Source: Favolaschia claudopus (taxonomy: Eukaryota; Basidiomycota; Agaricomycetes; Agaricales; Mycenaceae). Taken from it: a stretch of DNA of 64,000 bases. Location: NCBI GenBank assembly GCA_037176885.1, contig JAWWNJ010000001.1, forward strand, positions 248,001-312,000, read 5' to 3'. The notes beneath the pieces are model-generated. The model was not told the DNA's origin and did not search any database. It saw only the letters and a list, made by a program, of their open reading frames with translations. A program made the translations under genes and the position numbers. Shown one piece after another: positions 1 to 12,100 of the stretch (positions are counted from its first letter, which is position 1; every line of letters starts with the position of its first letter).

Positions 1-207
1 TCAGAAAAGTACGATTGTGGTTTGAGATGTTTACTGATCATAATGCTCCAGTGTATTTGATACTCTGAAGACGAGCTTAAACAACTAGGCGTCAATGGTT
101 TGAATCATAGTAGGCGATTTTGGTTCAATTCAATAGACGCTGGTTCAGGATCGAATACGAAGTAAAATGAACAATAACAACGACAGCCAAACGTGAAAGA
201 ACAAGCC

Positions 208-1178
208 CTACGTCCTCGTCCTAGGCCTCACCTTCTTCCCACTCTTAACCTTATCCAACGGCCGCTTCACCCCCTTCAACCTCTCATAAACCCCACAAGC
301 ATTACACACCTGACTCCCCTGCGGATCCCTCCGCCACACACTCGTTTCCCTTGCATGACAATGGCTGCACTCCGGCCCTTCTCCTCCTCGAAGCGCACTT
401 CCCTCGTCCTCAGCGTCGGCAAGATCAGCATCGATAAGCTGCTGCGGCCGCTGCTCGCCCCGCTGCTGGACATACACCCCGCACGCGTTGCAGAGCGGCT
501 CGTGCGTTTTGGGGTCGCGCCGCCAGAGAGGGGTGGATCGCGTGCCGCAGTGGGAGCATTGTTTGATCCCGCTCAGGAGGCTGGCATCGAATGTGTTTTG
601 TACCTGCGTGTTTGATAAAGACTGTTGGTGTGACGAAGACTGGTAGTGAGAATAATCGTTATAGCCTCCTGACTGATTATGGGGAAGAGGAAGAGAGCCG
701 TAGTTGTATGGTATCATGGGTGAGGTAGGAGGAGGCGGGCCGCCCACGGCCATGATGTATTCGTCTAGCGAGTTGGGGGTGTATGGATGTTGGGAGTATC
801 CCGAGGAAGGACCGAAACCGCTGCTCTGGCTGTAATGCATCGAATTAAGAGGAGCAGGAGAGGATGGCATCATCCCGTACGACGGCTCCGAGTGATGATA
901 CTGATTCGACGATAGGCTATATGTTGACATTCCATAGTCGTTTGAAACCGGCGAAAAAGAGCTGGGATGCGGCCCCGCTGACGAATACATTTCCTGAGAA
1001 GCTGGGGTATCTGAATTTACTCCGTGTTCAGTGAAAAGATCGTGACAAATATACGACTCAACTTACACGACATGTACATTCCAGAATTATCGGGGCTGTA
1101 TGACGAGTGGGATTGAACATTCTGCGAAGATGAATGCGAGGCTGAGGTATAGTGGGTTCGCTTTGAATCGCTACCCAT
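208..1178 (-). CDS. Twin GATA-type zinc-finger transcription factor
   Basis: Likely a nuclear DNA-binding regulator. Two exons (1178-1067 and 1010-208) joined over a 56-bp GT-AG intron give 304 residues in frame. The N-terminal half is rich in Ser, Tyr, Pro and Gln, as in activation regions. Two GATA fingers fill the C-terminal third. The first is CX2C-X18-CX2C (CSHCGTRSTPLWRRDP then CNACG), the second CX2C-X17-CX2C (CSHCHARETSVWRRDP then CNACG), and a basic tail KSGKKVRPRTRT ends the protein. The LWRRDP and CNACG signatures are diagnostic for GATA fingers. The start chosen is the first ATG before the intron; an extra 5' UTR intron is possible. Fungal GATA factors control nitrogen, iron, light or development. 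I cannot assign a subgroup, because the residues after CNACG are not the usual GLYLK type. Confidence 0.85.
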
Positions 1179-2741
1179 GATGATTCAGAATATCTGAGGC
1201 AGTCGTTAGCGTTTGGGGTTTCGACTGAACGAAAAACATCCTGGACCCAGCTTTTAAGATCGCGCGGTGAGTTCGTAAACATTCTGAGTTCTGCGCCGGA
1301 GCGTCTATATTTTGACATTTGAAGATGTCAGACAGATGATTCTCACCTTAAGCGGACAACTTTGACAGAGGTGTTTCCCGCTGAATAGAGCATGGAGCTT
1401 CACCGACTGAGGTCTACGAAAAAGAAGGGAAATTAATTGTTGATAAATGCCTGGCGTATTTGATTCGAGTGAAGATGCGATGATTCATTGCGATCGAAGG
1501 ATAGATGGTCGGTAGTAATTCGAGCGAAGGGATCTAGGGTTCAGGTATCACTCAGCTGGGGTTCGCTGGCCGCATCCGAATGAATGATTCGTCGATAGCC
1601 AACGGAGTGATGCCGATTTTCAAATTCAAAGTAGGTTGATCAAGGAGTGAGAACTGGAAGGGTAACTGGTGAGAATCGATGGCAAGTACTTACTTTGAGT
1701 TGAATGTCGTGAGGATATGTTCTGTCAGATAAGCAGTGAACGTCGCGTCCAAGTCTGCTCGTGTCAAATATTAATGCCATATTAGAGTTGCAAACCTGCC
1801 ACATATCGCGGAGACTGCGGGCGTAGTGGTATCTGCAGACGTCATTGACTCGGAACCTAGTGTTCAGATCCAGAGGGCGTGAGATCTAAATCTCAACAGC
1901 TTTCCAGAACCCTAAATCGATGCGATGCACGAGACGCAGAGATGGATCCATAAAAATTAATTCAGGAACGGAATTAGGGACGGTTCTGCTCTTTTAGGCT
2001 CAGCAAATGGTTCGCCACTTGTGTAGTCCAGAAATGGGGAGTTCAATGAATACAAGGAGCAGAAACGTTGATACTTAATCGTTCACTGGTACCGATCCAA
2101 GATCGATATTGATGACAATGGACATTAAGCACCCGGAGTAGAGTTACTTGCAGAAGCCCTTGAGCCAGGGGAAGGTCGTCTTTGGTGCGTTTTAGCTTTC
2201 ATTCAGAGCCACCGATTCGACCGAATGTTACCGTGTTACGGTCAGGCAGTTTCTCAGATCTAGAGTCCGAGTTGGGTCAGAGTGAGATCCGGGAAACTCC
2301 TAGCTGTAGGCTCAGAATGCTGCATAGAGCGGGAGGAGAACACCCGAGGAAGGAACAGCACGAGCGAGCCTTGAGGAGATAAGTAATGATCGTGGAAGAA
2401 GAGGAAGAAAGCAAGGACGTCACGAGTGCGTGACCATCACTGATGTGTGTGATGTGACCCGAAAATCTCTCTTTTGCTCTTCCCTTCATGATCCACATCG
2501 TCACAGACCAAGGGCTGCTCATTCTTGAACTTCATGCTCTTGGATTACCGTAACGTGGCGGCTATCTCTCAACATTATTTATGCCACCTCGTTGCCACCC
2601 CATTACTTATTTCTGTAGCGCTGTGTGCGGCTTTTTACATTTCTCGAAGACTCGGACGATGTTCGATGTGCGTAATTTCGATTCTACCAGAGGCTAGAGC
2701 GGGACCCAAGACCTCCATTTCAGAATTCTATCTACTTCTTG
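1179..2741. other. Intergenic, no gene seen
   Basis: This is the shared upstream region of the GATA factor and 3' flank of the secreted-protein gene. Only short overlapping frames without recognisable protein character were found. It probably holds the GATA promoter and possibly a 5' UTR intron. Confidence 0.5.
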
Positions 2742-3308
2742 TCAACAATCAAGCACGTCTCCTAGCAAACTCTCGCACGTCCACTTTACTGAAGCATCCA
2801 GCTTGCCAGTGAACCACATCGTCACCGGCGTATAGCAGAACCCCTTCTCAATCGGAAACCGACAGTCCCTCAACGGCTTACACCCCCCAATCTTACAATT
2901 ATAATCCTCGCAATAATCCGCATCAAACGTCGCAGCCATGCACTGCGTTGCTGGCGCAAAGTGGCATTTCCCTTTGTCGTCGTCAGCCGTCCCGACGAAT
3001 ACGGTGCAAGGGCCGCGGCATTCATCTCCGTGCGCCTGGCTGCAGAAAGCTACGGCGCCCACGCCGGGTGTTTCTCCGAGCTCTTCGATGGGGGCGCCGA
3101 CGAATTTGATTTAGTCGGCGGGAAAGTCGGAGATCCATCGTTTCATTTCGTGTATGGTGAGGATGCCTGCGGTGCTGGTGGCGGTTTCGTTGGGCTATTG
3201 AGGAGTGATTTAGCGCGGGGAAGGATTCGAGAAAGGGGGTGATGGTACTGTGGAAGTGGCTCCGGCGACGGCCGCGACGATGAAGGCGAAGAGGATCTGG
3301 AACTGCAT
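2742..3308 (-). pseudogene. Small secreted cysteine-rich protein with internal stop
   Basis: Two exons (3308-3249, 3194-2742) and a 54-bp intron with a CTAAAT branch point give 170 codons. Exon 1 encodes a signal peptide, MQFQILFAFIVAAVAGATST. The mature part has many paired cysteines (FCSQAHGDECRGPC, DYCEDYNCKIGGCKPLRDC, FCYTP, KWTCESL), the pattern of a disulfide-rich extracellular fungal protein. An in-frame TAA lies at 3113-3111, after the segment WISDFPAD and before IKFVGAPIEEL. Coding character continues on both sides in the same frame and no GT-AG pair removes it. It is therefore a recent pseudogene, a polymorphic null, a readthrough gene or a base error. A TATA box lies about 60 bp upstream. 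The function is not recognised. Confidence 0.65.
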
Positions 3309-3365
3309 AACGATGCTGCTGAGGGTGACTCTGCTGAGCTGAAGGGAAGGGGTAAGGTTTGAATG

Positions 3366-3373
3366 CTTTTATA
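3366..3373 (-). promoter_or_regulatory. TATA box of the secreted-protein gene
   Basis: The minus strand reads TATAAAAG about 60 bp upstream of the ATG at 3308. Confidence 0.5.
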
Positions 3374-4139
3374 GATTCGAGTCTTACCTTCTGTTCGTGA
3401 GCAGAAACCCCCATTGCCGCGGTGTCTGCAGTCGAACCTGGTTAGCGGCAGACTTCGCGCTGCGGGGTGCTGTTCAATATCAACCTTCGAATCCCGCCTC
3501 CACCTTCTATAGATCCGCCTGTGATTTCTCTGGGTTCCAGCGAACGTGTCTTCGTGACTCCTTTGATCGTGAAAGTCCAGCGATAATTGAGAATTTTCAA
3601 ACAAGATCGACGAGCTGTTGAGGGTCTGGTTCTCTCCTCCTTGGCAAGTGGAGAGTGGAATGACGTTGTTTCCTGCACTAAGTGACTATGCACCGCTTCA
3701 TATCGCCCGTCCAGACTCCCTCAATCCGTTCGTCTTTCGTCTTTCGGATGCAGCAAAGCCTTGCTAATTCCGGGTTCATCATCGCTCTTCTCCACCCCCG
3801 CTTCGCGAACGACCCAGCGAATACAACGGCCAGCATGATTCTTTCCAGAGTCCCCCTGCTCCTCGCGTCGTATTCCCGCAATCCAGCCCTCTTCGCCTTG
3901 GCCTCGACGTTCTAGCCTCGCGTGGCCTCCGCCTTTACAATCGAATGGCCAGCTGCACGAGCGTTTGAAGCAGATGCGATGCGTGATGCACAATTAAATC
4001 TCCTAATAAATACAAAATCCAAACAGTGACTGTTACTTAGATGCTCAGTCAACAACGTCCACCCTGAACGACTGTGAGCATTGCGCAGTTCCGAAAGGTT
4101 AAATCACAAACGCTCTGAGTTGCCGTTCCATCGAGTTGG
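3374..4139. other. Intergenic, no gene seen
   Basis: It lies between the promoter of the secreted-protein gene and the 3' end of the methyltransferase gene. Only unsupported short frames were found. Confidence 0.4.
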
Positions 4140-4872
4140 TCACACCGTATCACCACCCTCTTTCACCGCCATGATCCAATGAAACCTCTCTTCGAACGGA
4201 CCAACCTTCTCAATCGCAACCTCATCAACAATCATCTTGAAGCCCTTCACGCGCTCCCGAAAAATATCCCTCGTCCCCTCCACCCCAAGCCCACTCTGAA
4301 ACATCTTCACCTCCGGCTCGAACCACCCCTCTCTCACGATGTCCCCTTCCTCGAACTGCAAATTACACAACAACCACCCACCGGGCTTCAACCACCCGCG
4401 GATCTTCTCAAACATCCCCCCCTGCTGCTCTTTCGGCAGATGGAAAATCGAGTAAAAGCCGAGCACCGCGTCGAATGATTGAGGAGGGAAGTTGAGGCTG
4501 AGCATGTCGCCTTGGATGAGTTGTTTGGCTTGCGGTACGTGGACGTGCGCGAGGGCAATTTGCGCGGCGGAGATGTCGTTGCCGGTGACGCTTAGGCCGT
4601 GCGAGATGAGGAGTTGCGTTGCGGGAACGCCGGCACCGCAGCCGAGTTCGAGGACTTCCGCACCCCGAGGAAGCTTTTTGACGAGATCTTCGATGTATCC
4701 CATGCGGGTGGTGGTGGGACGGGGACTGGACCTAAGCGTTTTTTGCGTGAGAATTCAAGTTGGAGGAGAGAACGACGGACAACGGGCGAGATTACCAAGC
4801 TAGATATTTGTCCGCCACGACGTCGTACCCACGTTCAACATGGGATTTGGGATTTTCCAGTTGGGATGTCAT
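4140..4872 (-). CDS. SAM-dependent class I methyltransferase
   Basis: Predicted small soluble methyltransferase of 222 residues. Exon 1 (4872-4796) encodes MTSQLENPKSHVERGYDVVADKYLAW. A 64-bp intron follows, then exon 2 (4731-4140); the junction keeps frame. Motif I, VLELGCGAGVPATQLL, is the SAM-binding glycine loop. The acidic post-I segment SVTGNDISAAQIALA follows, then GDMLSLNFPPQSFDAVLGFYSIFHL and LKPGGWLLCNLQ, which match motifs II-III of class I enzymes. The N-terminal VERGYDVVADKYLAW is typical of fungal UbiE/Mtf-like small-molecule methyltransferases. The substrate cannot be inferred, and no biosynthetic cluster surrounds it. An upstream in-frame extension to 4989 is possible but less protein-like. 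Confidence 0.85.
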
Positions 4873-6101
4873 TTGAGCAATGAGGGTTACGGTCAAGTTG
4901 CGATGTGAGTCATTTCTGTGCCGAGCTGCCGTGCAATTTGGCTTTGTTGACTCGTATCCTGCCGCACTGCCGATACTTCTTGCTCTCAACGCTCATGTCG
5001 TTTTCCTCCATTTTCGTAATTCCATCTCCAACCCTCTGTCGGTCTCAGACTGGGCAAATCTATTCAATGCTAGATGAGCGGCGGCACATGTACACTACGC
5101 TCGAGTCTTTCAATTTCTGGGCCAACTCACTGCGCTGCCGATGTCGCGATCGCTAACCACTCCCCGCGTCCCTCTTGACGAACTAGGCTGATATTCTGTG
5201 TCGCATTCTCTGATCTTCTCCGTTTTTTGCACTCCCCCTACTGGTAACGTCTGTTCGAGAGTCCTATGTCTCTTCAATTTTGCTCCACGAAAACCAATCA
5301 CCGTTTCTCTCCGTCAAAGCGAGAGCTGTCGCTTTCAATGAACAAATGAACAAGGGATCAGTCCTCTATGAATTTTAAACGCTGTCCACCTTGATCAGCG
5401 CAACATTCAAGGTTATCAATTGTCAATCTCGACGCTGGCCCTGTGCAAACAATCTCGGGAACACTTGTATTACAGTAATGCGCGGAAGCTACTCACAACA
5501 TTGTATTCCACTGTTCTGTTCAGTTGAGGACTGCTTTTACAAGACTCATTGTCCTATGAATTTCATAGGCCCATGAGTACGGTTGTATCTCTGTTGAAGT
5601 CATTCGCAAGAGGTGCCAACGTAGTTGGTGAGTGTCCTACTCTATCAGATCATAGCATGCTAATTGACTCCAGAGCATGACATGACAACAGCTCAGCGAG
5701 GAGCGCGGCTGTGTGGGAATGGTCGGAAAACCTCGAACCTGCCTGCGCCTTTCGCTCTCAATTCGTTCCATAAATTTTGAGCTCATGCTCATTGGGCCCG
5801 AACTGATGGGATATGAAATGAGTAGACGATGGTGACTTATACGTCCAAGGATCTGGGACCGACGTTCGCAACCCAGATTCAGTGGTCGAGTCGGAGAACC
5901 GTTTGCGATACAATCAATAATAGATACACTTCTATCTACGCATACAGATACCGTTGCAAATACAACTACATCGAGGAAACAAAACAAAATACACGTACTC
6001 TGCGGAGAAATTGAGAACAACAAACAAACCAATCAGCGCTGATACAAAGACAAAGATCTAGAAGCTGCGCCACAAGTTAGCACCGCCCACCGTCTTGCTT
6101 C
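4873..6101. other. Intergenic, no gene seen
   Basis: Upstream of the methyltransferase gene and downstream of the membrane-protein gene. Only short frames without recognisable motifs were found, and no repeats were noted. Confidence 0.4.
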
Positions 6102-7055
6102 TCACTCCCCAGTCCAAAATGAATGCATCTGCCCTGAGCCCGACCCCGAAGCACCGTCCACACGCGACTGCTGCTGCTGCTGTTGATGTCTCGCCGCAAG
6201 GATATCAATCCGCGGTCTCCACACGCTTGATTCCGAGTGGGAATGCGAATGCGAAGCCGCCGCTGCAGCCAAGTCTGAATCATCCGAATCCTCCTCCCCC
6301 TCCCCTTCCCCATGCCCTTCACGTCCCGCCAACCCGTCTTCCCTTCCACCATCTCTCTCTCGATTCCGCGGGAGCGATATAGATATCCTTGACCCCGACC
6401 GCGCATGAAACTCGCTGAGATCGGCAGAGCTGCTCCCGACGGTACTCGCACGCGGACGCACGCGCCGCGAGCGGTACTGTTGGCTCAAATTCGGCAGACT
6501 CGTCATCTGCATCGGATGCGCTATCGGCGCTGACGGCTGCGATGCATATGGGCGGTTGGGTAGCGGGAGGCTGAGATGCGAGGGGGCGGTGGGCGTTCGC
6601 GGGCTTCCTGTTACCCAGGTGGGGTTTACTACAAATGGTTGGTCTTGGCGATGTACATGTGGGAGACGAGCTTCGTTCTGCCGGCGGCGGCGGCGGCGCC
6701 AGAGGAATATGAAGAGGATTGCGAGGAGGAGGAGGAATAGGGCGCCGCCGAGGGTTCCGCCGAGCTCGGCGGCAAGGAGGCGGTTTGCTTTGCTTGCTCC
6801 TCTGCGTTCGATTTGAATGTGATGCGCAGGCGGGGAAAGAGGAGGGATACGGGAGGGAGTGGGAGCGGGAGCGGGACGGGAACTTGTTGATGTTATCGGA
6901 GACGTGGTGGGTGAGTCGGAGGTGAGAAACGGCGAGGTCGACAATCTGAAGCGCTGTTCCACTTCGTCTATAAAGGTGAAGAAGGGGACACGGGCAGTGG
7001 ACTGACTGGGCTCACGGGCGGGGTGGAGTTCATGACCGGGACAGGGCGATGTCAT
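6102..7055 (-). CDS. Single-pass membrane protein with basic stop-transfer
   Basis: An open frame of 317 residues. The first 110 are Ser/Thr/Pro-rich and extracellular-like. One hydrophobic helix (about residues 112-136, GGTLGGALFLLLLAILFIFLW) is followed by a run of arginines, a strong cytosolic stop-transfer signal. The rest is a low-complexity, Ser/Pro/Arg-rich cytoplasmic tail. This plan (Ser/Thr-rich ectodomain, one helix, polar tail) is common in agaricomycete surface sensors of the Wsc/mid2-like style, but no specific domain is recognised. A 5' exon with a signal peptide may be missing from this model, since the frame starts without one. Confidence 0.55.
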   Translation of the reverse strand: MTSPCPGHELHPAREPSQSTARVPFFTFIDEVEQRFRLSTSPFLTSDSPTTSPITSTSSRPAPAPTPSRIPPLSPPAHHIQIERRGASKANRLLAAELGGTLGGALFLLLLAILFIFLWRRRRRRQNEARLPHVHRQDQPFVVNPTWVTGSPRTPTAPSHLSLPLPNRPYASQPSAPIAHPMQMTSLPNLSQQYRSRRVRPRASTVGSSSADLSEFHARSGSRISISLPRNRERDGGREDGLAGREGHGEGEGEEDSDDSDLAAAAASHSHSHSESSVWRPRIDILAARHQQQQQQSRVDGASGSGSGQMHSFWTGE

Positions 7056-9117
7056 TGGTCAAGTCGGGTGAGCGGTTAGCACTGCGGAGGACACACATAC
7101 ATCACGGATGGCGGAAGCAACAGCTTGAAGTGGCCGCTGAGTCTTTATGAAGTGGCAGGTTCTTGATCGGTGGCGCTGGCATAGGCATAGAGATACGGAT
7201 ACGGATACGGATACGGATACGGATGCATGGGATCCGTGTACACTGGCCAAATGAGGGGTTGTCGTGAGAGAGTGGAATTGAATGCTGTGGAGGAATCAGT
7301 GTCCCGAGATGGGATCATGTTGGGTTTGGATTTGGACTTAGTATAGGCAAAAGACACCGACGCCGACGCCGTGCCATGAGAGTTGGGTGCCGTTCATTGG
7401 TCGGAGGCACGGAGAGAGCGATTCAATTGATGGTGCAGTGGTTGAGTTCCGCCGTGTTGTTCTCGGGATTCCTGGGATCGAAGAGATTCAAGTATACTGT
7501 CTGTGAAGGAAAGCTCGTATGAGAAACTGTCGTCATAGAACATGAATTTTGTAACGAGCATTCACCGTCAACCCATTTGACTGATTTCTTCGTCAAGTTG
7601 AGGAAGGCACTCGTTCGAGGAATTGGGTATTGCTCTCGCCTCCGAATTTACTTTATCATCGTTGAAACCGTATGAGCTGGCTGATAAACTTGCTACTGAG
7701 TTGAGACTTCGCACCTCTGACACGTAACGTCGGTCAAACGCCACGCTTCATGTGTATAGATCCAGATGATACAGAGACGATGGTATCGAGTGCCACGTAT
7801 GTCGAGGAACTGCCTCAAATTCGCGGGTTCTCATCATCAGAATTATCAGAAGAATGGCACAACGAGTGCCAGTGCTGGAGAGGCTCAGAATTCGAGCTGC
7901 CGAGATGTTCGGTGCGTTGTGTCCATAGTTTGACGATCCAGCAACCTGTTGCGCCAGAAATTCGAGCCTTGATCTTCGAGTCCGAGGCGTGCCGGAGTAC
8001 CAAATCAGGGGTGATGTGAGATGTGATGTCGCTTTGCTCTATGCGGCCATCACTGTACTCATTCAGTAGAGCAGATTCGATGGAAATCCTTCGGAATTGA
8101 ATCCAATGAACTATTGACCGTGGTGGTCGCTGGTCGACTGCAGGGTCACGCAGAGATTGTGAGCATCTTGTGATCAACATATAATGTTTCAGTGTGCCGA
8201 GAGATCGATTTTGTCCCCGCCATTAGATTTGTACAACGAACGGAGGTGGTTGGAGGACAATGGAGGTGGGGGTTGGGGGAAGAGCCGGAAAAAAGTCACA
8301 GTCGTCACGTAGGTAACGAGATGATCCGCATGATGGCCGCTCGAAATAAGCGTAAACTCGGAGGTTTCAGCTCCGGGTCGGCGCTCTGAAGATCTGCACT
8401 CCGACGCACTCATCTACATGCCCGGCGCGAGTACGCGAAGTCATATTAGGTGAATCGCCGTTCAATCACGGAATGCGGATGTCCTCCGATAATTTCGAGA
8501 TTCTCGCTGACGCGCGGAGAAGCCGGCGGAGGTTCCGTTCTATGCAGCGCAGCGTAAACGGGCTAGGCATAGTAGCTAATACTGACGTTATGTCGGACCT
8601 TTGACGAGGTGACGGCCAAGTTCCGTCGCTTTGCGCTCAATCCTCTAGGCGCATTATCCAAGACAGATGAATATTAGTACGACTCCTATTTTGCGCCGTC
8701 GGGAGCGGATACGCGGATAAAAAGTGAGGTGTGAATTGGCTCCGCAAAGTACCCGAGATTGAATGAATGAACAGGAGAAAAAGAAGCGGAACCCTAGATT
8801 AAGTATAAACGCACAGATGCGGCATAGGAGTGAAAATCTTACGAAGGCCTCGCAATTTTCTTGATTTTCGAAAAAAAATTAGGACGTCTAAAGACGAGTT
8901 TGAGAGTTGTATCTTCCAGAGCGTTCGACGTACTCCAATGGAGGGATTTTGGGAAATCTGAACCGTACACGCACTTTTGACTTGATCTCCGGCTCCGGCA
9001 ACTGACTTCACCGACGACATACGCGATCACGTCACCCGGATCACCCCTCGGGCTCAAGCGCAGACATGGTTGCCGTCAACCAACAACACGCTTCCTCCCT
9101 AACCACATCCACATCCA
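7056..9117. other. Intergenic, no gene seen
   Basis: It lies between two divergently transcribed genes and serves as upstream region for both. It holds a hexanucleotide repeat (7192-7221) and short frames without recognisable features. Confidence 0.4.
7192..7221 (+). repeat. Microsatellite (GATACG)5
   Basis: Five perfect tandem copies of GATACG, followed by a degenerate sixth (GATGCA). Confidence 0.9.
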
Positions 9118-9123
9118 TATAAA
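9118..9123 (+). promoter_or_regulatory. TATA box of the P450-reductase gene
   Basis: TATAAA lies about 50 bp upstream of the ATG at 9174, a normal distance for a fungal core promoter. Confidence 0.45.
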
Positions 9124-9173
9124 CCCGCCACTCCCCGCCTCCACCTCTTCCCATCCCAACACCCCGCACGACA

Positions 9174-12100
9174 ATGACCCTCCCAATCCCCCAACCGCCA
9201 ACCATCCCCTTCATCGGGAACGTCACCTCCATCGATAGAGAGGTCCCGCTCTACTCATTCCGTCTCATGGCCAAGACGTACGGCGAGATCTATCAACTGA
9301 ATATGCTTGGTTCGTCCCTCTATTCCGTTTCTCAATTAGCCTTAGGCGTTTCTCCCCCTTCTTTTTCCCGTTTGATTCGAGCGAGTTCAGCTGACTGAAC
9401 TCGCATTGTACAACTTTACATACAGGCCGCTTCGTGGTCATCGTCTCCTCCTACGACCTCGTCAACGAAGTCTCCGACGAAACTCGCTTCCAAAAACGCG
9501 TCACCGGCGGGCTGCTGCAAGTGAGGAATCTGGTAGGGGATGGGCTGTTCACCGTGCGTCGCTTCGCTTCCACTTTCCACTCACTCACCCTCGCATAATC
9601 TGACTTACTTCAACGTCGACTCCAGGCCCAGCCAGAAGAAGAAAACTGGGGCATCGCGCGTCAGTTCCGCGTCTCCTTGTATCTCGTCGTCGAACACATC
9701 ATGCTGACATGCACTCGAAATCGTAATCCAAACCACAGACCGCCTCCTAATGCCCGCATTCGGCACTCTCGCGGTGAAGAACATGATGGAAGAGATGCGG
9801 GATATCTCCAACCAGCTCCTCCTTAAGGTGCGTTTGCTCTCTCTCGCCATCCTACATTGATCCTCCAACCTCGACTCACTTATGCTTGCCCTTCTCTTCT
9901 TCCTTGCAGTGGGAACGGTACGTACCCCACTCCCTCTCACGCCGCGGATGATTTGCGGGCGGATATTCGATGCTGAATTGAACTTATTCTCTAGATTCGG
10001 CCCAGACGCGATCATCGACCCCTCGGACGACTTTACGCGAGTCGCACTCGATGCGATCGCGTATTGCTCTATGTCGTATCGGTGTGTTGTTTTTCTGCTC
10101 TTGATCCGTATGGCACTTTCCTCGATGGCATTTTGCGGTTTATCCATCTTGCATTCGCTACATCTTTTCTTCCCTTCCACCTATCTCGTTTCATAGCTTC
10201 GCATCCCTTCCCGTCATCCATATTTATTTCATTCGTTCTCATCCATGATCTCTCCCAGGCTCAACTCATTCTACACCGACACCCAACCCGAATTCGCCAT
10301 CCGCATGGGCGACTTCCTCGGCGAATCGGGCCACCGCGCCAACCGGCCGCAGATCGTGCAGGCGGTGGCGAATATACGGGGGAAGCAGGTCAAGTATGAG
10401 GAGGATATCAGGATGATGAGGGGGTTGGCTGATCAGAGTGCGTACCATTTATTTTCTTTTTCTTCTACTATGTTTGCCTTCTTGACGAATGCCCGCTTGC
10501 TTCTTTTCCAGTCGTCTCTTCCCGCAAAACACACCCCATCAAGAAACATGATTTACTCGATATCATGTTGAATTCGACGGACCCAAAGACGGGGCAATCG
10601 ATGTCGGAGGAATCGATTGCGCAGAATGTGAGTAGATAAACAATGGAAATTGGATCTCGATATTGATATATACAACAGTTGTTGACGTTCCTCATTGCTG
10701 GTGGGTCCTCAATATCTTTCTCGGGAAGATCGTGTTTTAATTTATTTCATATCAAACTTAGGCCACGAAACTTCTTCCGGTACGCATCCATCATCCCTCC
10801 CCACCTCATGATGATGACTATATGCTGAACGCATTTGAATACCCGCCAGGCATGATGACTTTTATGGTGTACTTCCTCCTCAAGAATCCAGAGAAATTGC
10901 GCAAACTGCGCGCTCAAATCGATGAAGTTCTAGGTGATAGGGAGGTACAGTACGAGGATTTCGCAAAGTTGCCTTATTTGATCGGTGCGCTTTTTCTCTC
11001 ATTAAATCCTTTCTCCCCCGTCACTTTCGAATTCATCTGCACCACCTTCACCTCTCTTAACCGTACCTTCTCAATCATCACTAATACCATCTCCCTCTTT
11101 GCCTCAGCCGTAATGCGCGAAACTCTCCGCCTCGCTGCCACCGCGCCCATGCGCGCCACCACCGCTCTCGAAGACTGTACCATTCGCGGAAATCGCGGGG
11201 AGTATGCGCTGAAGAAGGGACAGTCGGTCGTTATCAATACCTGGGATTTACATCGCGATCCGAAGATTTGGGGCGAGGATGCGGATGAGTTTCGTCCAGA
11301 GAGGATGTTGGATGGTGGGTTTGAGGGGAAGCCGAATAATGCGTGGCAGCCGGTGAGTGTCTTTTGTTGGATCAGCTCAAGGAGGGAAGGAAAGGAGTTA
11401 ATTCTCATGATTTATTTATTGTTTTAGTTCGGATTCGGCGTGCGTGGATGTATCGGGAGGGCCTTTGCGTGGCAGGAGGTCACGTACGTCCCTTCTCTCT
11501 CTTCTTCCCTTCCTCTGGACGTCACTGATATCTTTCTCATCACGAACCAACAGCCTCGTCATGGCCTCAATCCTCCAAAAATTCGACCTCTCCCTCGTCG
11601 ATCCTTCATATACCCTGCAAATCAAACAAACGCTCACCGTCAAGCCTAAGGGGCTCTACATCCGCGCCTCCCCGCGGAAAGGCGGGGTGCACCTGCAGGC
11701 GACGCCCGCGTCGGCGTTGATGGCGGGGAGAGACGAGGACTCTGCGGATGCGGGTGTTGTTCGCTCGCAGGCGCATGGGGAGGGAGTGCCGCTTTACGTG
11801 CTGTATGGATCGAATACGGGGACGTCGGAGGCGTTTGCGCAGAGGATCGCTAATGAGGCGGGGGCGTATGGTGCGTTTCATTGTTTTTTACTTTCATTTG
11901 ATTGTTTCTGACAAGAGATATTGATGGGTTTGGTTGTGTAGGATTCAACGCGTCGATTGGGACGCTTGATTCTGCGTTGGGCAAGGTGCCGAAGGATGGG
12001 CCGGTTGTGATTATTACTGCTTCTTATGAAGGTGTGTACTCTTCCTTTCTTCCCTTTGCTTCGCTCACCCATTTTTAAACGGAACAGGCGAACCAGCAGA

